Source: Allolobophora icterica (taxonomy: Eukaryota > Annelida > Clitellata > Crassiclitellata > Lumbricidae). From it: a DNA stretch of 64,000 nt. The notes under the pieces were generated by a model that saw only the letters and a program-made list of their open reading frames with translations, did not search any database and had not been told where the DNA came from. Positions 28,811 through 42,560 of the stretch are shown piece by piece. Each line of letters begins with the position of its first letter. Positions within the stretch are counted from its first letter, which is position 1. Made by a program: the position numbers and the translations under genes. The DNA lies in NCBI GenBank assembly GCA_963556255.1, contig OY744609.1:23026276-23090275 (forward strand), given 5' to 3'.

Positions 28811-31800
28811 TACTTGTCTGTATTTGCTAAATTGATGTGTAGTTGTGATTACTTGTCTGTATTTGCTAAATTTGCTTGTAGTTGCCATTACTTGTTAAAG
28901 TGGGTTGTAGTTGTGATAGTAATTGTAACTGTAATCGAACACTTATATAGCGCCACTCGGATCAGCGCCATATGAGACTTTTGGGAGGGTGCTTGTAGGG
29001 TCTTGAAGTTGTTGAATTGATTCTTAAATGTGATTGATTGTCTTGAACTTTAATTGCACATATTAAAATTGTTAAATTCTTTTGTTGTTGTGATGACTTG
29101 TTGTATTTTTTAAATTGATGTGTACTTGTGATTATTTGTCTGTATTTGTTAAATTTGCTTTTAGTTTCTATTACTTGTCTGTATTTGTTACACTTGTTTG
29201 TAGTTGCAATTTCTTGTCTGTACTTGCTAAGTTGATTTGTAGTTTTGATTAATTGCTAAATTGGCTTGTAGTTGTGATAGTAATTGTAATTGTAATCGAA
29301 CACAAATATAGTTGCAATTAGTTCCAATATAGTTCCAATTATTTGCTAATATAAGCATTATATGAGCCCTTTTTGGGAGGTGAGTTGTCTGACAGTTATG
29401 GTATTCATGTTGTTAAATTGATTTTTAACATGGGATTGCTTGTGTTGAAGGTTTATTTGGACATATTAAAGTTCTTAAATTGGTTTCTAGTGGTGACTAA
29501 TTGTCTGTATTTCTTAAATTGATTTTGTTGTTGTGATTACTTGTCTGTATTTGCTAGATTGAATTGTAGTTGTGATTATTTCTCTGTATTTGGTAAATTG
29601 ATGTGTAGTTGTGATTACTTGTCTGTATTTGCTAAATTGATTTGCAGTTTCTTTACTTGTCTGTTTTTTTTTGCTAAATTGATGTTGAGTTGTGATTACT
29701 TGTCTGTATTTGCTAAATTTATATGTAGTTGTGATTACTTGTCTGTAGTTTCTAAATTGGTTTGTAGTTGTGATTTCTTTATTTATTACATTGATTTGTA
29801 GTTGTGATTCCTTGTATGCATTTGTTAGATTGATCTTATTGTGATTACTTGTATGTATTTGTTAAATTGGTTTTTAGTTTTGGTTACTTGTCTGTATTTG
29901 TTAAACTGATTTGTAGAGTTGTGATTACTTGTCTGTAATTGCTAAATTGGTTTGCTTTTGTAATTGTAAGTGTAATCCAACACTCTTATATGGTGCCACT
30001 CAGATCAGCTCTATGTGAGCTTTTTTGTTATGGGCTTGTCTCATGTTTATTTGTTTGGTGTTGAATTTGCTAAATTGAATGATAAATGTGGTTGCTTGTG
30101 TTGAACATTTAATTGCTCATATTAAAGTTGTTAAATAGGTTTGTAGTTGTGATTACTTCACCGTATTTGCTAAAATTATTTGTAGTTGCAATTATTTGTG
30201 ATTACTTGCTAAATTGATTTGTAGTCTCTTTACTTGTCTGTTTTTGTTGCTAAATTGATGTTGAGTTGTGATTACTTGTCTGTATTTGCTAAGTTTGCTT
30301 GTAGTTGCCATTACTTGTTAAATTGGGTTGTAGTTGTGATAGTAATTGTAACTGTAATCGAACACTTATATAGCGCCACTCGGATCAGCGCCATATGAGA
30401 CTTTTGGGAGGGAACTTGTACAATGTAGGGTCTTGAAGTTGTTAAATTGATTCTTTAATGTGATTGATTGTGTTGAACTTTTAATTGCACATATTAAAGT
30501 TGTTTCGTAGTTGTGATTATTTGTTTGTATTTTTTAAATTGATGTGTACTTGTGATTATTTGTCGGTATTTGTTAAATATGTTTGTAGTTTCTATTACTT
30601 GTCTGTATTTGTTACACTTGTTTGTAGTTGCAATTTCTTGTCTGTACTTGCTAAGTTGATTTGTAGTTTTGATTACTTGCTAAATTGGCTTGTAGTTGTG
30701 ATAGTAATTGTAATTGTAATCGAACACAAATATAGTTCCAATTAGTTCCAATATAGTTCCAATTATTTGCTAATATAAGCATTATATGAGCCCTTTTGTG
30801 AGGTGGCTTGTCTTACACTTAATTACAGTATTCATGTTGTTAAATTGATTTTTAAATGGGATTGCTTGTGTTGAAGGTTTAATTGGACATATTAAAGTTC
30901 TTAAATTGGTTTCTAGTGGTGACTACTTGTCTGTGTTTGTTAAATCGATGTGTAGTTGAGGTTACTTGTCTGTCTTTCTTAAATTGGTTTGTTGTTGTGA
31001 TTACTTGTCTGTATTTGGTAAATTGATTTGTAGTTGTGATTATTTCTCTGTCTTTGGTAAATTGATTTTTAGTTGTGATTACTTGTATTTGTTAAAGTTG
31101 CTTGTAGTTTCTATTACATGTTTGTATTTGTTACACTTGTTTATAGTTGCAATTCCTTGTCTGTACTTGCTAACTTGATTTGTAGTTGTCATTACTTGCT
31201 AAATTGGCATGTAGTTGTGAAGGTAATTGTAATTGTAATCAAATACTTATATAGCGCCACTTAGATCAACATTATATGAGTTTTTGGGAGATTGGTTGTC
31301 TTATGTTTAATTGTACAGTCTTCAAGTTGTTAAATTGATTGGTAAATGCGATTGCTTGTTTGAATGTCTATTTGAACATATTATAGTTCTTAAAGTGGTT
31401 TCTGGTTGTGATTACTTGTCTGTATTTGCAAAACTGATTTCTAGTGTTTGCTAAATTGATGTGCAGTTGTGATTGCTTCTCTGTTTTTTTTCTTCTAAAA
31501 TTGGTTTGTAGTTGTGACTACTTGCTAAATTGATTTGTAGTTTCTTTACTTGTCTGTTTTTTGTGTGAAATTGATGTGTAGTTGTGATTATTTGTCTGTA
31601 TTTGCTAAATTTGCTTATAGTTGCCATTACTTGTTGTAGTTGTGATTGTAATTGTAACTGTAATCGAACACTTATATAGCGCCACTCGGATCAGCGCCAT
31701 ATGAGACTTTTGGGAGGGTGCTTGTAGGGTCTTGAAGTTGTTGAATTGATTCTTAAATGTGATTGATTGTGTTGAACTTTTAATTGCACATATTAATATT

Positions 31801-33944
31801 GTTAAATTCTTTTGTTGTTGTGATGACTTGTTGTATTTTTTAAATTGATGTGTACTTGTGATTATTTGTCTTTATTTGTTAAAGTTGCTTGTAGTTTCTA
31901 TTACTTGTTTGCTAAATTGATTTGTAGTTGTGATTACTTGCTAATTTGGCTTGTAGCTGTGATAGTAATTGTAATTGTAATCAAACACTTAAATAGCGCC
32001 ACTTAGATCTGCATTATATGAGTTTTTTGGGAGATGGGTTGTCTTATGTTTAATTGTACAGTCTTCAAGTTGTTAAATTGATTGTTAAATGTGACTGCTT
32101 GTGTTGAATGTTTAATTGAACATATTATAGTTCATAAAGTGGTTTCTGGTTGTGATTACTTGTCTGTATTTGCAAAACTGATTTGTAGTTGTGATTACTT
32201 GTCTGTATTTGCTAAATGGCCTTGTAGTTGTGATTACTTGTCTAAATCTTTCTTAATTGATTTGTATTTTTTGATTACTTGTTAGTATTTGCAAAATTGA
32301 TTTGTTGTTGTGATTACTTGTCTGTAGTTTCTAAATTGGTTTGTAGTTGTGATTTATTTTCTGTATTTGTTACATTGATTTGTAGTTGTGATTACGTGTA
32401 TGCATTTGTTAGATAGATATTGTTGTGAATACTTGTGTGTATTTGTTAAATTGGTTTTTAGTTTTGATTACTTGTCTGTATTTGTTAAACTGATTTGTAG
32501 AGTTGTGATTACTTGTCTGTAATTGCTAAATTGGTTTGCTTTTGTAATTGTAAGTGTAATCCAACACTCTTATATGGTGCCACTCAGATCAGCTCTATGT
32601 GAGCTTTTTTGTTATGGGCTTGTCTCATGTTTATTTGTTTGGTGTTGAATTTGCTAAATTGAATGATAAATGTGGTTGCTTGTGTTGAACATTTAATTGC
32701 TCATATTAAAGTTGTTAAATAGGTTTGTAGTTGTGATTACTTGACTGTATTTGCTACAATTATTTGTAGTTGCGATTATTTGTGTGTATTCACTAAATTG
32801 ATTGGAATTCCTTTGCTTGTTTGTATTTTGCTAAATTGATGTGCACTTGTGAATGCTTCTCTGTTTTTTTCTAAGGTTGGTTTTTAGTTGTGATTACTTG
32901 CTAAATTGATTTGTAGTGTCTTTACTTGTCTGTTTTTTTGTGTGAAATTGATGTGTAGTTGTGATTACTTGTCTGTATTTGCTAAATGTACTTGTAGTTG
33001 CCATTACTTGTTTAATTGGGTTGTTATTGTAACTGTAATCGAACATTTATATAGCGCCACTCGGATCAGCGCCATATGAGACGTTTTGGGAGGGAGCTTG
33101 TACAATGTAGGGTCTTGAAGTTGTTGAATTGATTCTTAAATATGATTGATTGTGTTGATCTTTTAATTGCACATATTAAAATTGTTAAATTCTTTGTTGT
33201 TGTGATGACTTGTATTTTTTAAATTGATGTGTACTTGTGATTATTTGTCTGTATTTGTTAAATTTGCTTGTAGTTTCTATTACTTGTCTGTATTTCTTAA
33301 ATTTGCTTGTAGTTGCAATTCCTTGTCTGTACTTGCTAAATTGATTTGTAGTTTTGATTACTTGCTAAATTGTCTTGTAGTTGTGATAGTAATTGTAATT
33401 GTAATCGAACACTAATAATTATTGTGCCAATAGATAAGCATTATATGAGCCCTTTTGGGAGGTGGGTTGTCTTTCACTTAGTTACAGTGTTCATGTTGTT
33501 AAATTGATTTTTAAAATGGGATTGCTTGTGCTGAAGGTTTAATTGGACATATTAAAGTTCTTAAATTGGTTTCTAATGGTGACTACTTGTCTGTGTTTGT
33601 TAAATCGATGTGTAGTTGAGATTACTTGTCTGTATTTCTTAAATTGATTTGTTGTTGTGATTACTAGTCTGTATTTAGTAAATTGATTTCTAGTTGTTAT
33701 TATTTCTCTGTATTTTGTAAATTGATTTTTAGTTGTGATTACTTGTACGTTTTGTTAAGTTTGTTTCTAGTTGTTGTCACTTGTCTGCATATGCTAAATT
33801 AGTTTGTGGTTGTGATTACTTGTCTGTATTTGTTAAATTGATGTGTAGTTGTGATTACTTGTCTGTATTTGATAAATTGATTTGTAGTTGTGGTTTTAGT
33901 TTTATTTGTAATCGAACACTTATATAACGCCACCACGATCAGCG

Positions 33945-34150
33945 AAGCTCCTGGATTGGACTGTGGAAGGGTTCATACTAGGGACATTCATATAGCCAAG
34001 AGCTGAAGATCGCAAGGTATGGAATAAATAAGGGTGGAAAAATTCATTAGGTAAAACGTCGCAGTCCCAGTGAGGCAGTTGCAATTAATGGGGAGGGTTT
34101 AACCTGAATTTGCTGTGGGACAGGGAACCAATAGAGGGAATCCTGAATGA
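33945..34150. repeat. 230-bp block, copy 2 of 3
   Basis: Slightly shorter relative of 28573-28810, with the middle portion around the CTCGCAGGCATGG region deleted. Confidence 0.85.
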
Positions 34151-35959
34151 TTACTTGTGATTACTTGTGTGTATTTGTTAAATTGGTTTTTAGTTTTGAT
34201 TACTTGTCTGTATTTGTTAAACTGGTTTGTAGCGTTGTGATTACTTGTCTGTAATTGCTAACTTGGTTTGCATTTGTAATTGTAATTGTAATGTAACACA
34301 CCTATATAGCGCCACTCATATCAGTCTATGTGAGCCCTTTTGGCAGAGGGATTGTATTTTGTTTATTTGTATGGTCTTGAATTTGCTAAATTGAATGGTA
34401 AATGTGGTTCTTGTGTTGAACGTTTAATTGCATATATTGAAGTTGTTAAACAGGTTTGTAGTTGTGATTACTTGTCTGTATTTGCTAAATTTATTTGTAG
34501 TTGTGAATACTTGTGTATATTATTTTGCTAAATTGATTGCAGTTTGTTTACTTGTCTGTATTTGCTAAATTTATTTGTAGTTGTGAATACTTGTGTATAT
34601 TATTTTGCTAAATTGATGTGTAGTTTCTTTACTTGTCTGTATTTATTAAATTTGTTTGTGGCTGTGATTACTTGTCCGTATTTGTTAAATTGATTAGTAG
34701 TTTCTTTACTTGTCTGTTTTTTTTGCTAAATTGACGTTGAGTTGTGATTACTTGTCTGTATTTGCTAAATTGATTTGTAGTTTCTTTACTTGTCTGTTTT
34801 TTGGGCTAAATTGACGTTGAGTTGTGATTACTTGTCTGTATTTGTTAAATTGATTTGTAGTTTCTTTACTTGTCTGTTTTTTGGGCTAAATTGACGTTGA
34901 GTTGTGATTACTTGTCTGTATTTGCTAAATTGATTTGTAGTTTCTTTACTTGTCTGTTTTTTGGGCTAAATTGATGTGTAGTTGTGATTACTTGTCTGTA
35001 TTTGTTAAATTGATTTGTAGTTTCTTTACTTGTCTGTTTTTGTTGCTAAATTGATGTGTAGTTGTGATTACTTGTCTGTATTTGCTGAGTTTGCTTGTAG
35101 TTGCCATTACTTGTTAAATTGGGTTGTAGTTGTGATAGTAATTGTAACTGTAATCGAACACTTATATAGCGCCACTCGGATCAGCGCAATATTAGACGTT
35201 TTGGGAGGGAGCTTGTACAATGTAGGGTCTTGATGTTGTTAAATTGATTCTTTAATGTGATTGATTGTGTTGAACATTTAATTGCACATATTAAGGTTGT
35301 TAAATTGTTTTGTAGTTGTGATTATTTGTCTGTATTTGTTAAATATGCTTGTAGTTTCTATTACTTGTTTGTGTATGTTACACTTGTTTGTAGTTGCAAT
35401 TTCTTGTCTGTACTTGCTAAATTGATTTGTAGAACTTTGTGATTACTTGCTAAATTGGTTTGTAGCTGTGATAGTAATTGTAATTGTAATCAAATATTTA
35501 TATAGCGCCACTTAGATCAGCATTATATGAGTTTTTTGGGAGATGGGTTGTCTTATGTTTAATTGTACAGTCTTCAAGTTGTTAAATTGAGTGTTAAATG
35601 TGATTGCTTGTGTTGAATGTCTAATTGAACATATTATAGTTCTTAAAGTGGTTTCTGGTTGTGATTACTTGTCTGTATTTGCAAAACTGATTTCTAGTTT
35701 ATGCTAAATTGATGTGCAGTTGTGATTGCTTCTCTGTTTTTTTCTAAAGTTGGTTTGTAGTTGTGATTACTTGTCTGTATTTGCTAAATTGATTTCTAGT
35801 TGTGATTACTTGTCTAAATTTTTATCAATTGATTTGTAGTTGTGATTACTGTTCAGTATTTGCAAAATTGGTTTGTAGTTGTGATTTCTTTTCTGTATTT
35901 GTTAGATTGATATTGTTGTGATTACTTGTGTGTATTTGTTAAATTGGTTTTTAGATCTA

Positions 35960-36060
35960 TTATTATATTGTATTCTATATGGTCATTTATAAAGCGCCTC
36001 TCGCGGTATAGACCATTCAGAGGCGCTCCTAGTGCGTGAGACCACGAGAGAAAGTTACTT
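35960..36060. mobile_element. Short LINE-tail-like insertion in the satellite
   Basis: GTCATTTATAAAGCGCCTCT, ACCATTCAGAGGCGCT and GTGCGTGAGACCACGAGAG are foreign to the 39-bp array. They resemble the 3' ends of CR1-like LINEs seen elsewhere in the window. Confidence 0.5.
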
Positions 36061-37574
36061 GTTTGTGTTTCTTAAACTGATTTGTAGAGTTGTGATTACT
36101 TGTCTGTAATTGCTAAATTGGTTTTCTTTTGTAATTGTAAATGTAATCCAACACACTTATATAGTACCACTCAGATCGGCTCTATGTGAGCTTTTTTGGC
36201 ATGGGGCTTGTGTCATGTTTATATGTTGGGTCTTGAATTTGCTCAATTGAATGGTAAATGTGGTTGCTTGTGTTGAACCTTAAAGTTGTTAAATAGGTTT
36301 GTAGTTGTGATTACTTGTCTGTATTTGCGAAAATTATTTGTAGTTGCGATTATTTGTGTGTATTTGCTAAATTGATTGGAGTTTCTTTACTTGTTTGTAT
36401 TTTGCTAAATTAATGTGCAGTTGTGATTGCTTCTCTGTTTTTTTTTCTAAAATTGGTTTGTAATTGTGATTATTTGTCTGTATTTGCTAAATTGATGTGT
36501 AGTTTCTTTACTTGTTTGTATTTGTTGAATTTGTTTGTAGTTGTGATTACTTGTCTGTATTTGCTAAATTGATTTGTAGTTTCTTTACTTGTCTGTTTTT
36601 TTTATGAAATTAATGTGTAGTTGTGATCACTTGTCTGTATTTACTAAATTTGGTTGTAGTTGCCATTACTTGTTAAATTGATTTGTAGTTGAGATAATAA
36701 TTGTTATTGTAATCGAACATTTATATAGCGCCACTCGAATCACAGCTATATGAGCCCTTTTGGGAGGGTGCTTGTACAATGTAGGGTCTTGATGTTGTTA
36801 AATTGATTCTTAAATGTGATTGATTGTGTTGAACTTTTAATTCCACATATTAAAATTGTTAATTTTTTAAATTGATGTGTACTTGTGATTATTTGTCTGT
36901 ATTTGTTAAATTTGCTTGTAGTTGCAATTCCTTGTCTGTACTTGCTAAATTGATTTGTAGTTGTGATTACTTGCTAAATTGGCTTATAGTTGTGATAGTA
37001 ATTGTAATTGTAATTGAACACTAATATAGTGCTAATTAGATAAGCATTATATGAGCCCTTTTGGGAGGTGGGTTGTCTTACATTAAATTACAGTATTCAT
37101 GTTGTTAAATTGATTTTTAAATGGGATTGCTTGTGTTGAGTGTTTAATTGGACATATTAAAGTTGTTAGATTGGTATCTAGTGGTGACTACTTGTCTGTG
37201 TTTGTTAAATCGATGTGTAGTTGAGATTACTTGTCTGTATTTCTTATATTGGTTTGTTGTTGTGATTACTTCTCTGTATTTGGTAAATTGATTTTTAGTT
37301 GTGATTACTTGTCCGTTTTGTAAAGTTGGTTTGTAGTTGTTGTCACTTGTCTGCATTTACCAAATTGCTTTGTATTTGTGATTACTTGTCTGCATTTGCT
37401 AAATTGGTTTGTAGTTGTGATTATTTCTCTGTATTTGGTAAATTGATTTTTAGTTGAGATTACTTGTCTGTATATCTTAAATTGTTTGTTGTTGTGATTA
37501 CTTGTCTGCATTTGCTAAATTGGTTTGTAGTTGTGATTTTAGTTTTATTTGTAATTGAACACTTACATAGTGCC

Positions 37575-37805
37575 ACCCCAATCAGCGAAGCTCCTCGATT
37601 GGACCGTGGAAGGGTTCATACTAGGGACATCCATATGGCCATGATTTGAAAATCGCAAGGAAGCCCTCGCAGGCATGGAAGAAACCAGGGTGCAAAAATT
37701 CATTAGGTAAAACAGTGCAGACCCAATGAGGCAGTTGCATATAGTGGGGAGGGTTTAACCTGAATTTGCTGTGGGACAGGGAGCCAATAGATGGAATCAT
37801 GAATG
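37575..37805. repeat. 230-bp block, copy 3 of 3
   Basis: Close copy of 28573-28810. Its left flank (AATTGAACACTTACATAGTG) is intact and acts as the empty-site reference for the LINE insertion. Confidence 0.85.
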
Positions 37806-38629
37806 ATAGATTGTCTGTATTTACTAAATTGCTTACCGGGTACTTGTCTATTTGCTAAATTGGTTTGTATTTGTGATTGCTAGTCTGTATTTGTAAAATT
37901 TATATGTAGGTGTGATTGATTTTATGTATTTGTTAAATTGGTGCATACAGGTGTGATTGCTTGTCTGTATCTGTTGAATCCATGTGTAGGTGTGATTGCA
38001 TGTCTGTATTTGTTAAATTGATATGTAACACTGTAGGTGTGATTACTTGTCTCTATTAGTTAAATTTGTTGTAATTGTGATTACTTGTTTTTATAAGTTA
38101 AATTGGTTTGTAGCTGTGATGATTGCTTGTCTGTTTTTTTAATTGATTTGTACTTGTGATTACTTGTTGAATTGTTTTGTAGTTTTGATTGCTTGTCTGT
38201 ATTTGTGATTTTAAAGATTAAAGTCTTAAATTTAAGGCTATTGTTTATGTTATGGTTAAAATGTCTGTATTTTTACATTTTTGTGATATTGCAATTGTTA
38301 AATTTTTTGGCTAATTGTAGTTGCTCAGTTATCTTATATTTTTATTTTGTGATTTTAAAGTTTTTTTAACTGGTGGCTCATATTATTGCAGTTGGTAGAT
38401 TGTCTGGCATTTTTACTTTTATCATATTGAAGTAGTTAAATTGGATTTTTAATTGTAGCTGTTAAATGTCTGGTATTTTTAATTGTATAATATTTTGGGT
38501 AAAATTGTTTGGTAATTGTAATAATTATTTGGTATGGTATTTTTAAATGTATTGCCTTGAAATTGTATGATTGTCATTTTGTCTGGAATTGTGTTAACAT
38601 TTTTTAATTGGTTATTATTTGCGACTGTG

Positions 38630-38880
38630 TACGGTGCGTGGTGGTCTAGTGGTTAGCATACCACTAGATCATCTAGTCAGTTGCAAAGTTCGAGTTTCAA
38701 ATCCCTGCCAGGGCAGAAATAAATTTCGGCTACATTTGCACCCACAGCCAGCTCAGCTATGATAAGTTCACTAACCGTATGCTGTCAGGTGGCTGTGGAG
38801 GAAAAGGGCTGGCCATCCATCCTCACGTGCTGAGGCTAAACAAAAGGAAGTGAAATGAAGTTCCTAACACTTTGTTCCCA
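38630..38880 (+). mobile_element. tRNA-derived SINE, family A
   Basis: A-box-like TGGTCTAGTGGTTAGCATA, B-box-like GTTTCAAATCC, then a body with AGCTCAGCTATGATAAGTTC, GCTGGCCATCCATCC and TGCTGAGGCTAAAC. It shares its body with the copies at 2950, 42330 and 57115 in opposite orientation. Confidence 0.75.
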
Positions 38881-39076
38881 TTGCTTCATTCTCATTGCTG
38901 TGTCACTGCTCTTCTTTTGTGTTTGCTTTCTGCTATTTTCATTGTGTCCTTGAAGTTTAAATTGGAGGCAAAGTGCAGTTGTTTAATTGTCTGGCACATT
39001 TAATTTCATAATATTGCAGCTAAATTGATTGCTGATTTTGACTTCTTGTCTGATATTTTTATTTGTATGATATTGC

Positions 39077-41115
39077 AGTTTTGGTTGCTAATTGCAGTTG
39101 TTAAATTGCTGCAGTTGCTCAGTGAGAGATATCCTCTGACTTCTCGTACTCAGCAGCCATTTGGTTGCTAATTACAGTTGTTAAATTGCTGCAGTTGCTC
39201 AGTGAGAGACGTCCTCTGGTTTCTCTTACTTTGCAACCAGTTGGTTGCTAACTACAGGTGTTACATTCCTGCAGTTGTTCAGTAAGAGACATCCTCTGAC
39301 TTCTCTTACTTTGTAACAATTTGGTTGCTAATTGCAGTTGTTAAATTGCTGCAGTTGTTCAGTAAGAGACATCCTCTGACTTCTCTTACTTTGTAACAAT
39401 TTGGTTGCTAATTGCAGTTGTTAAATTGCTGCAGTTGTTCAGTAAGAGACATCCTCTGACTTCTCTTACTTTGTAACAATTTGGTTGCTAATTGCAGTTG
39501 TTAAATTGCTGCAGTTGCTCAGTGAGAGATGTCCTCTGACTTCTCTTACTCAGCAGCCATTTGGTTGCTAATTACAGTTGTTAAATTGCTGCAGTTGCTC
39601 AGTGAGAGACGTCCTCTGGTTTCTCTTACTTTGCAACCAGTTGGTTGCTAACTACAGGTGTTACATTCCTGCAGTTGTTCAGTAAGAGACATCCTCTGAC
39701 TTCTATTACTTTGTAACAATTTGGTTGCTAATTGCAGTTGTTAAATTGCTGCAGTTGTTCAGTAAGAGACATCCTCTGACTTCTCTTACTTTGTAACAAT
39801 TTGGTTGCTAATTGCAGTTGTTAAATTGCTGCAGTTGCTCAGTGAGAGATGTCCTCTGACTTCTCTTACTCAGCAGCCATTTGGTTGCTAATTACAGTTG
39901 TTAAATTGCTGCAGTTGCTCAGTGAGAGACGTCCTCTGGTTTCTCTTACTTTGCAACCAGTTGGTTGCTAACTACAGGTGTTACATTCCTGCAGTTGTTC
40001 AGTAAGAGACATCCTCTGACTTCTCTTACTTTGTAACAATTTGGTTGCTAATTGCAGTTGTTAAATTGCTGCAGTTGTTCAGTAAGAGACATCCTCTGAC
40101 TTCTCTTACTTTGTAACAATTTGGTTGCTAATTGCAGTTGTTAAATTGCTGCAGTTGTTCAGTAAGAGACATCCTCTGACTTCTCTTACTTTGTAACAAT
40201 TTGGTTGCTAATTGCAGTTGTTAAATTGCTGCAGTTGCTCAGTGAGAGATGTCCTCTGACTTCTCTTACTCAGCAGCCATTTGGTTGCTAATTACAGTTG
40301 TTAAATTGCTGCAGTTGCTCAGTGAGAGACGTCCTCTGGTTTCTCTTACTTTGCAACCAGTTGGTTGCTAACTACAGGTGTTACATTCCTGCAGTTGTTC
40401 AGTAAGAGACATCCTCTGACTTCTATTACTTTGTAACAATTTGGTTGCTAATTGCAGTTGTTAAATTGCTGCAGTTGTTCAGTAAGAGACATCCTCTGAC
40501 TTCTCTTACTTTGTAACAATTTGGTTGCTAATTGCAGTTGTTAAATTGCTGCAGTTGCTCAGTGAGAGATGTCCTCTGACTTCTCTTACTCAGCAGCCAT
40601 TTGGTTGCTAATTACAGTTGTTAAATTGCTGCAGTTGCTCAGTGAGAGACGTCCTCTGGTTTCTCTTACTTTGCAACCAGTTGGTTGCTAACTACAGGTG
40701 TTACATTCCTGCAGTTGTTCAGTAAGAGACATCCTCTGACTTCTCTTACTTTGTAACAATTTGATTGCTAATTGCAGTTGTTAAATTGCTGCAGTTGTTC
40801 AGTAAAAGACGTCCTCTGACTTCTCTTACTTTGTAACAATTTGGTTGCTAATTGCAGTTGTTAAATTGCTGCAGTTGCTCAGTGAGAGATGTCCTCTGAC
40901 TTCTCTTACTCAGCAGCCATTTGGTTGCTAATTACAGGTGTTACATTCCTGCAGTTGTTCAGTAAGACATCCTGACTTCTCTTACTTTGTAACAATTTGG
41001 TTGCTAATTGCAGTTGTTAAATTGCTGCAGTTGTTCAGTAAGAGACGTCCTCTGACTTCTCTAAGTTAATTATCAACCAGTTGGTTGCAAATTACAGTAG
41101 TTAAATTGCTGTGGC
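39077..41115. repeat. 80-bp satellite with a 720-bp higher-order repeat
   Basis: About 25 tandem monomers of exactly 80 bp (TTGGTTGCTAATTGCAGTTG / TTAAATTGCTGCAGTTGYTC / AGTRAGAGAYRTCCTCTGAC / TTCTCTTACT...). The variant TTGGTTGCTAACTACAGGTG starts at 39241, 39641, 39961, 40361 and 40681, alternating 400 and 320 bp. A private variant, TTCTATTACT, recurs at 39701 and 40421, exactly 720 bp apart. So nine monomers form the higher-order unit. The last monomers near 40930-41110 contain small deletions. Confidence 0.95.
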
Positions 41116-41154
41116 AATTACCGCCTCAATTACTTCTCTTACTTTGCAACCCAG

Positions 41155-41580
41155 GTTTCTAAGTTTGTAAAGTCAGGAACGGAGGTTGTCAGGTGGTTAT
41201 TAAGTTAGAGAAGTCGGAAGCTGAGATTATCCAATGGTTGTAAGGTAGAGAAGTTGGGCCCAGGTTATCCAGTGGTTGTCAAATTTGGGCAGTCAGGATC
41301 CAAGGTTGTTTGATGGTTACTAATTAAGGGAAATCAGAGCCAAGGTTGTCCAGTGGTTGTCAAATTAGGGCAGTCAGGGTCCAAGGTTGTTTGATGGTTA
41401 CGAATTAAGGGAAATCAGAGCCAAGGTTGTCCAGTGGTTGTCAAATTAGGGCAGTCAGGATCCAAGGTTGTTTAATGGTTACTAATTCTTAAGGGAAATC
41501 AGAGCCAAGGTTGTCCAGTGGTTGCTGAGGTACAGAAACCAGGAGCTGAGGCTGTCCAATGGTTGGTAAGTTGCAAAAGT
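41155..41580. repeat. Second tandem array, about 80-bp units
   Basis: Units read GGTTGTCCAGTGGTTGTCAA, ATTAGGGCAGTCAGGATCCA, AGGTTGTTTGATGGTTACTA and ATTAAGGGAAATCAGAGCCA. There are about three good copies, flanked by degenerate ones. Confidence 0.85.
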
Positions 41581-42329
41581 CATGCCTCCGTGTAGTCTGG
41601 CAGTTGCTGAGTAAGAGATGTCGAGGCTGAGGTTCTTTGTTAGCAGTGAAACATCAGTGATGAAATGACAGCAACTGGACGTTATTTAATCATGAGGGCG
41701 TAAGGCTTGACAACACACTTGGATTCAAACGAAGATGCCAACTTTGACAGGCCAACAACTAAGCAGGTATGTCAGTCTTTGTTTTGTTGAATTTTATTTA
41801 TTTACTTATAATTTTTTTTATTCATTTGTTCACTTACTATATAACCTGAACTGTCAATCTACATGTAAAACCAGTATCTCAATCAGAGACTGATTTCGTT
41901 TTGCTTGTGCTTGAGCTGAATGTTTCCTCAGCCTGTGAATATATTAATGCTTCGACATGGTTTAATGACTACAAATAGGAGACACTACTGCTGCACATCA
42001 GGTCGATGATTGCCTATAAGAAGAGTCGAAACGAGTGGCAAAACCCAGGATGAGTCCGGACAAGGCTGAGAACTGCAGTCCATTGAGCCAGAGAAGCATC
42101 TCATCTCAGCTAAGTTAGTTATAACTCAAGGTCAAATCAAAGCAGGTTAATCATAATATGCTTATAGGTCTAATACATTCAATTGATTTGTAGTTTGAAA
42201 AGGACTCGTAGGGAACAATCTGTGCTAAGCTGATTTCTTATTCTGAATGCTTGTTTACAGTTTTCAACTGATAAAGAGGACCAGTTCTATCGGCCAACCC
42301 AGAGAGACTGCTTAAGTAAGGTACATGTA

Positions 42330-42560
42330 TGAAGTGTTAAATGACTTATGATTTCTAGCCTTGACATGTGAATATGGTTGGCTAATCAGCTTCATCACCA
42401 TCTGATCTTCCAATCACAAGGTCAAATCAGTGTATGCTCTTTATAGCTGATTTCGCTAGGGGGCACCAGTGGAGCAGAGATCTAAAAACACTTCCAGCCA
42501 GGCAGGGACTTGAATCTACAGCCTTTTAGTTGACTCTCTACAGTAAACTGTAGCTCAGCT
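42330..42560 (-). mobile_element. tRNA-derived SINE, family A (decayed)
   Basis: Body with TAGCCTTGACATGTGAATAT, TGATCTTCCAATCAC and GCTAGGGGGCACCAGTGGAG, followed by a degenerate tRNA head (AGGGACTTGAATCTAC), in the same order as 57115-57370. Confidence 0.6.

Larger units (their letters stand above)
28573..38200. repeat. 39-bp minisatellite array with longer interspersed blocks
   Basis: About 9.6 kb of the 39-bp unit. It is punctuated every 300-900 bp by a block with TAATCGAACACTTATATAGC, GCCACTCGGATCAGCGCCAT, TGAGCCCTTTTGGGAGG and AATTGCACATATTAAAG. At least 18 such blocks are visible (for example near 28925, 30340, 31650, 33040, 35145, 36710 and 37550). Some larger segments are duplicated: 29880-30130 matches 32470-32740, and 34740-35040 has near-identical 120-bp steps. 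Because 39 is divisible by three, both strands show 13-residue peptide repeats (CDYLSVFAKLICS; QVITTTNQFSKYR). These are not genes. After 37800 the array fades into degenerate copies. Confidence 0.95.

Noticed and set aside
28706..37511. Multiple 60-86-residue repeat peptides on both strands
   Set aside because: 39-bp satellite is a multiple of three, so frames stay open by arithmetic; no start context, no homology, and both strands are equally open.
39077..41115. Regular repeat array considered as CRISPR
   Set aside because: Eukaryotic satellite with 80-bp contiguous monomers and no unique spacers.
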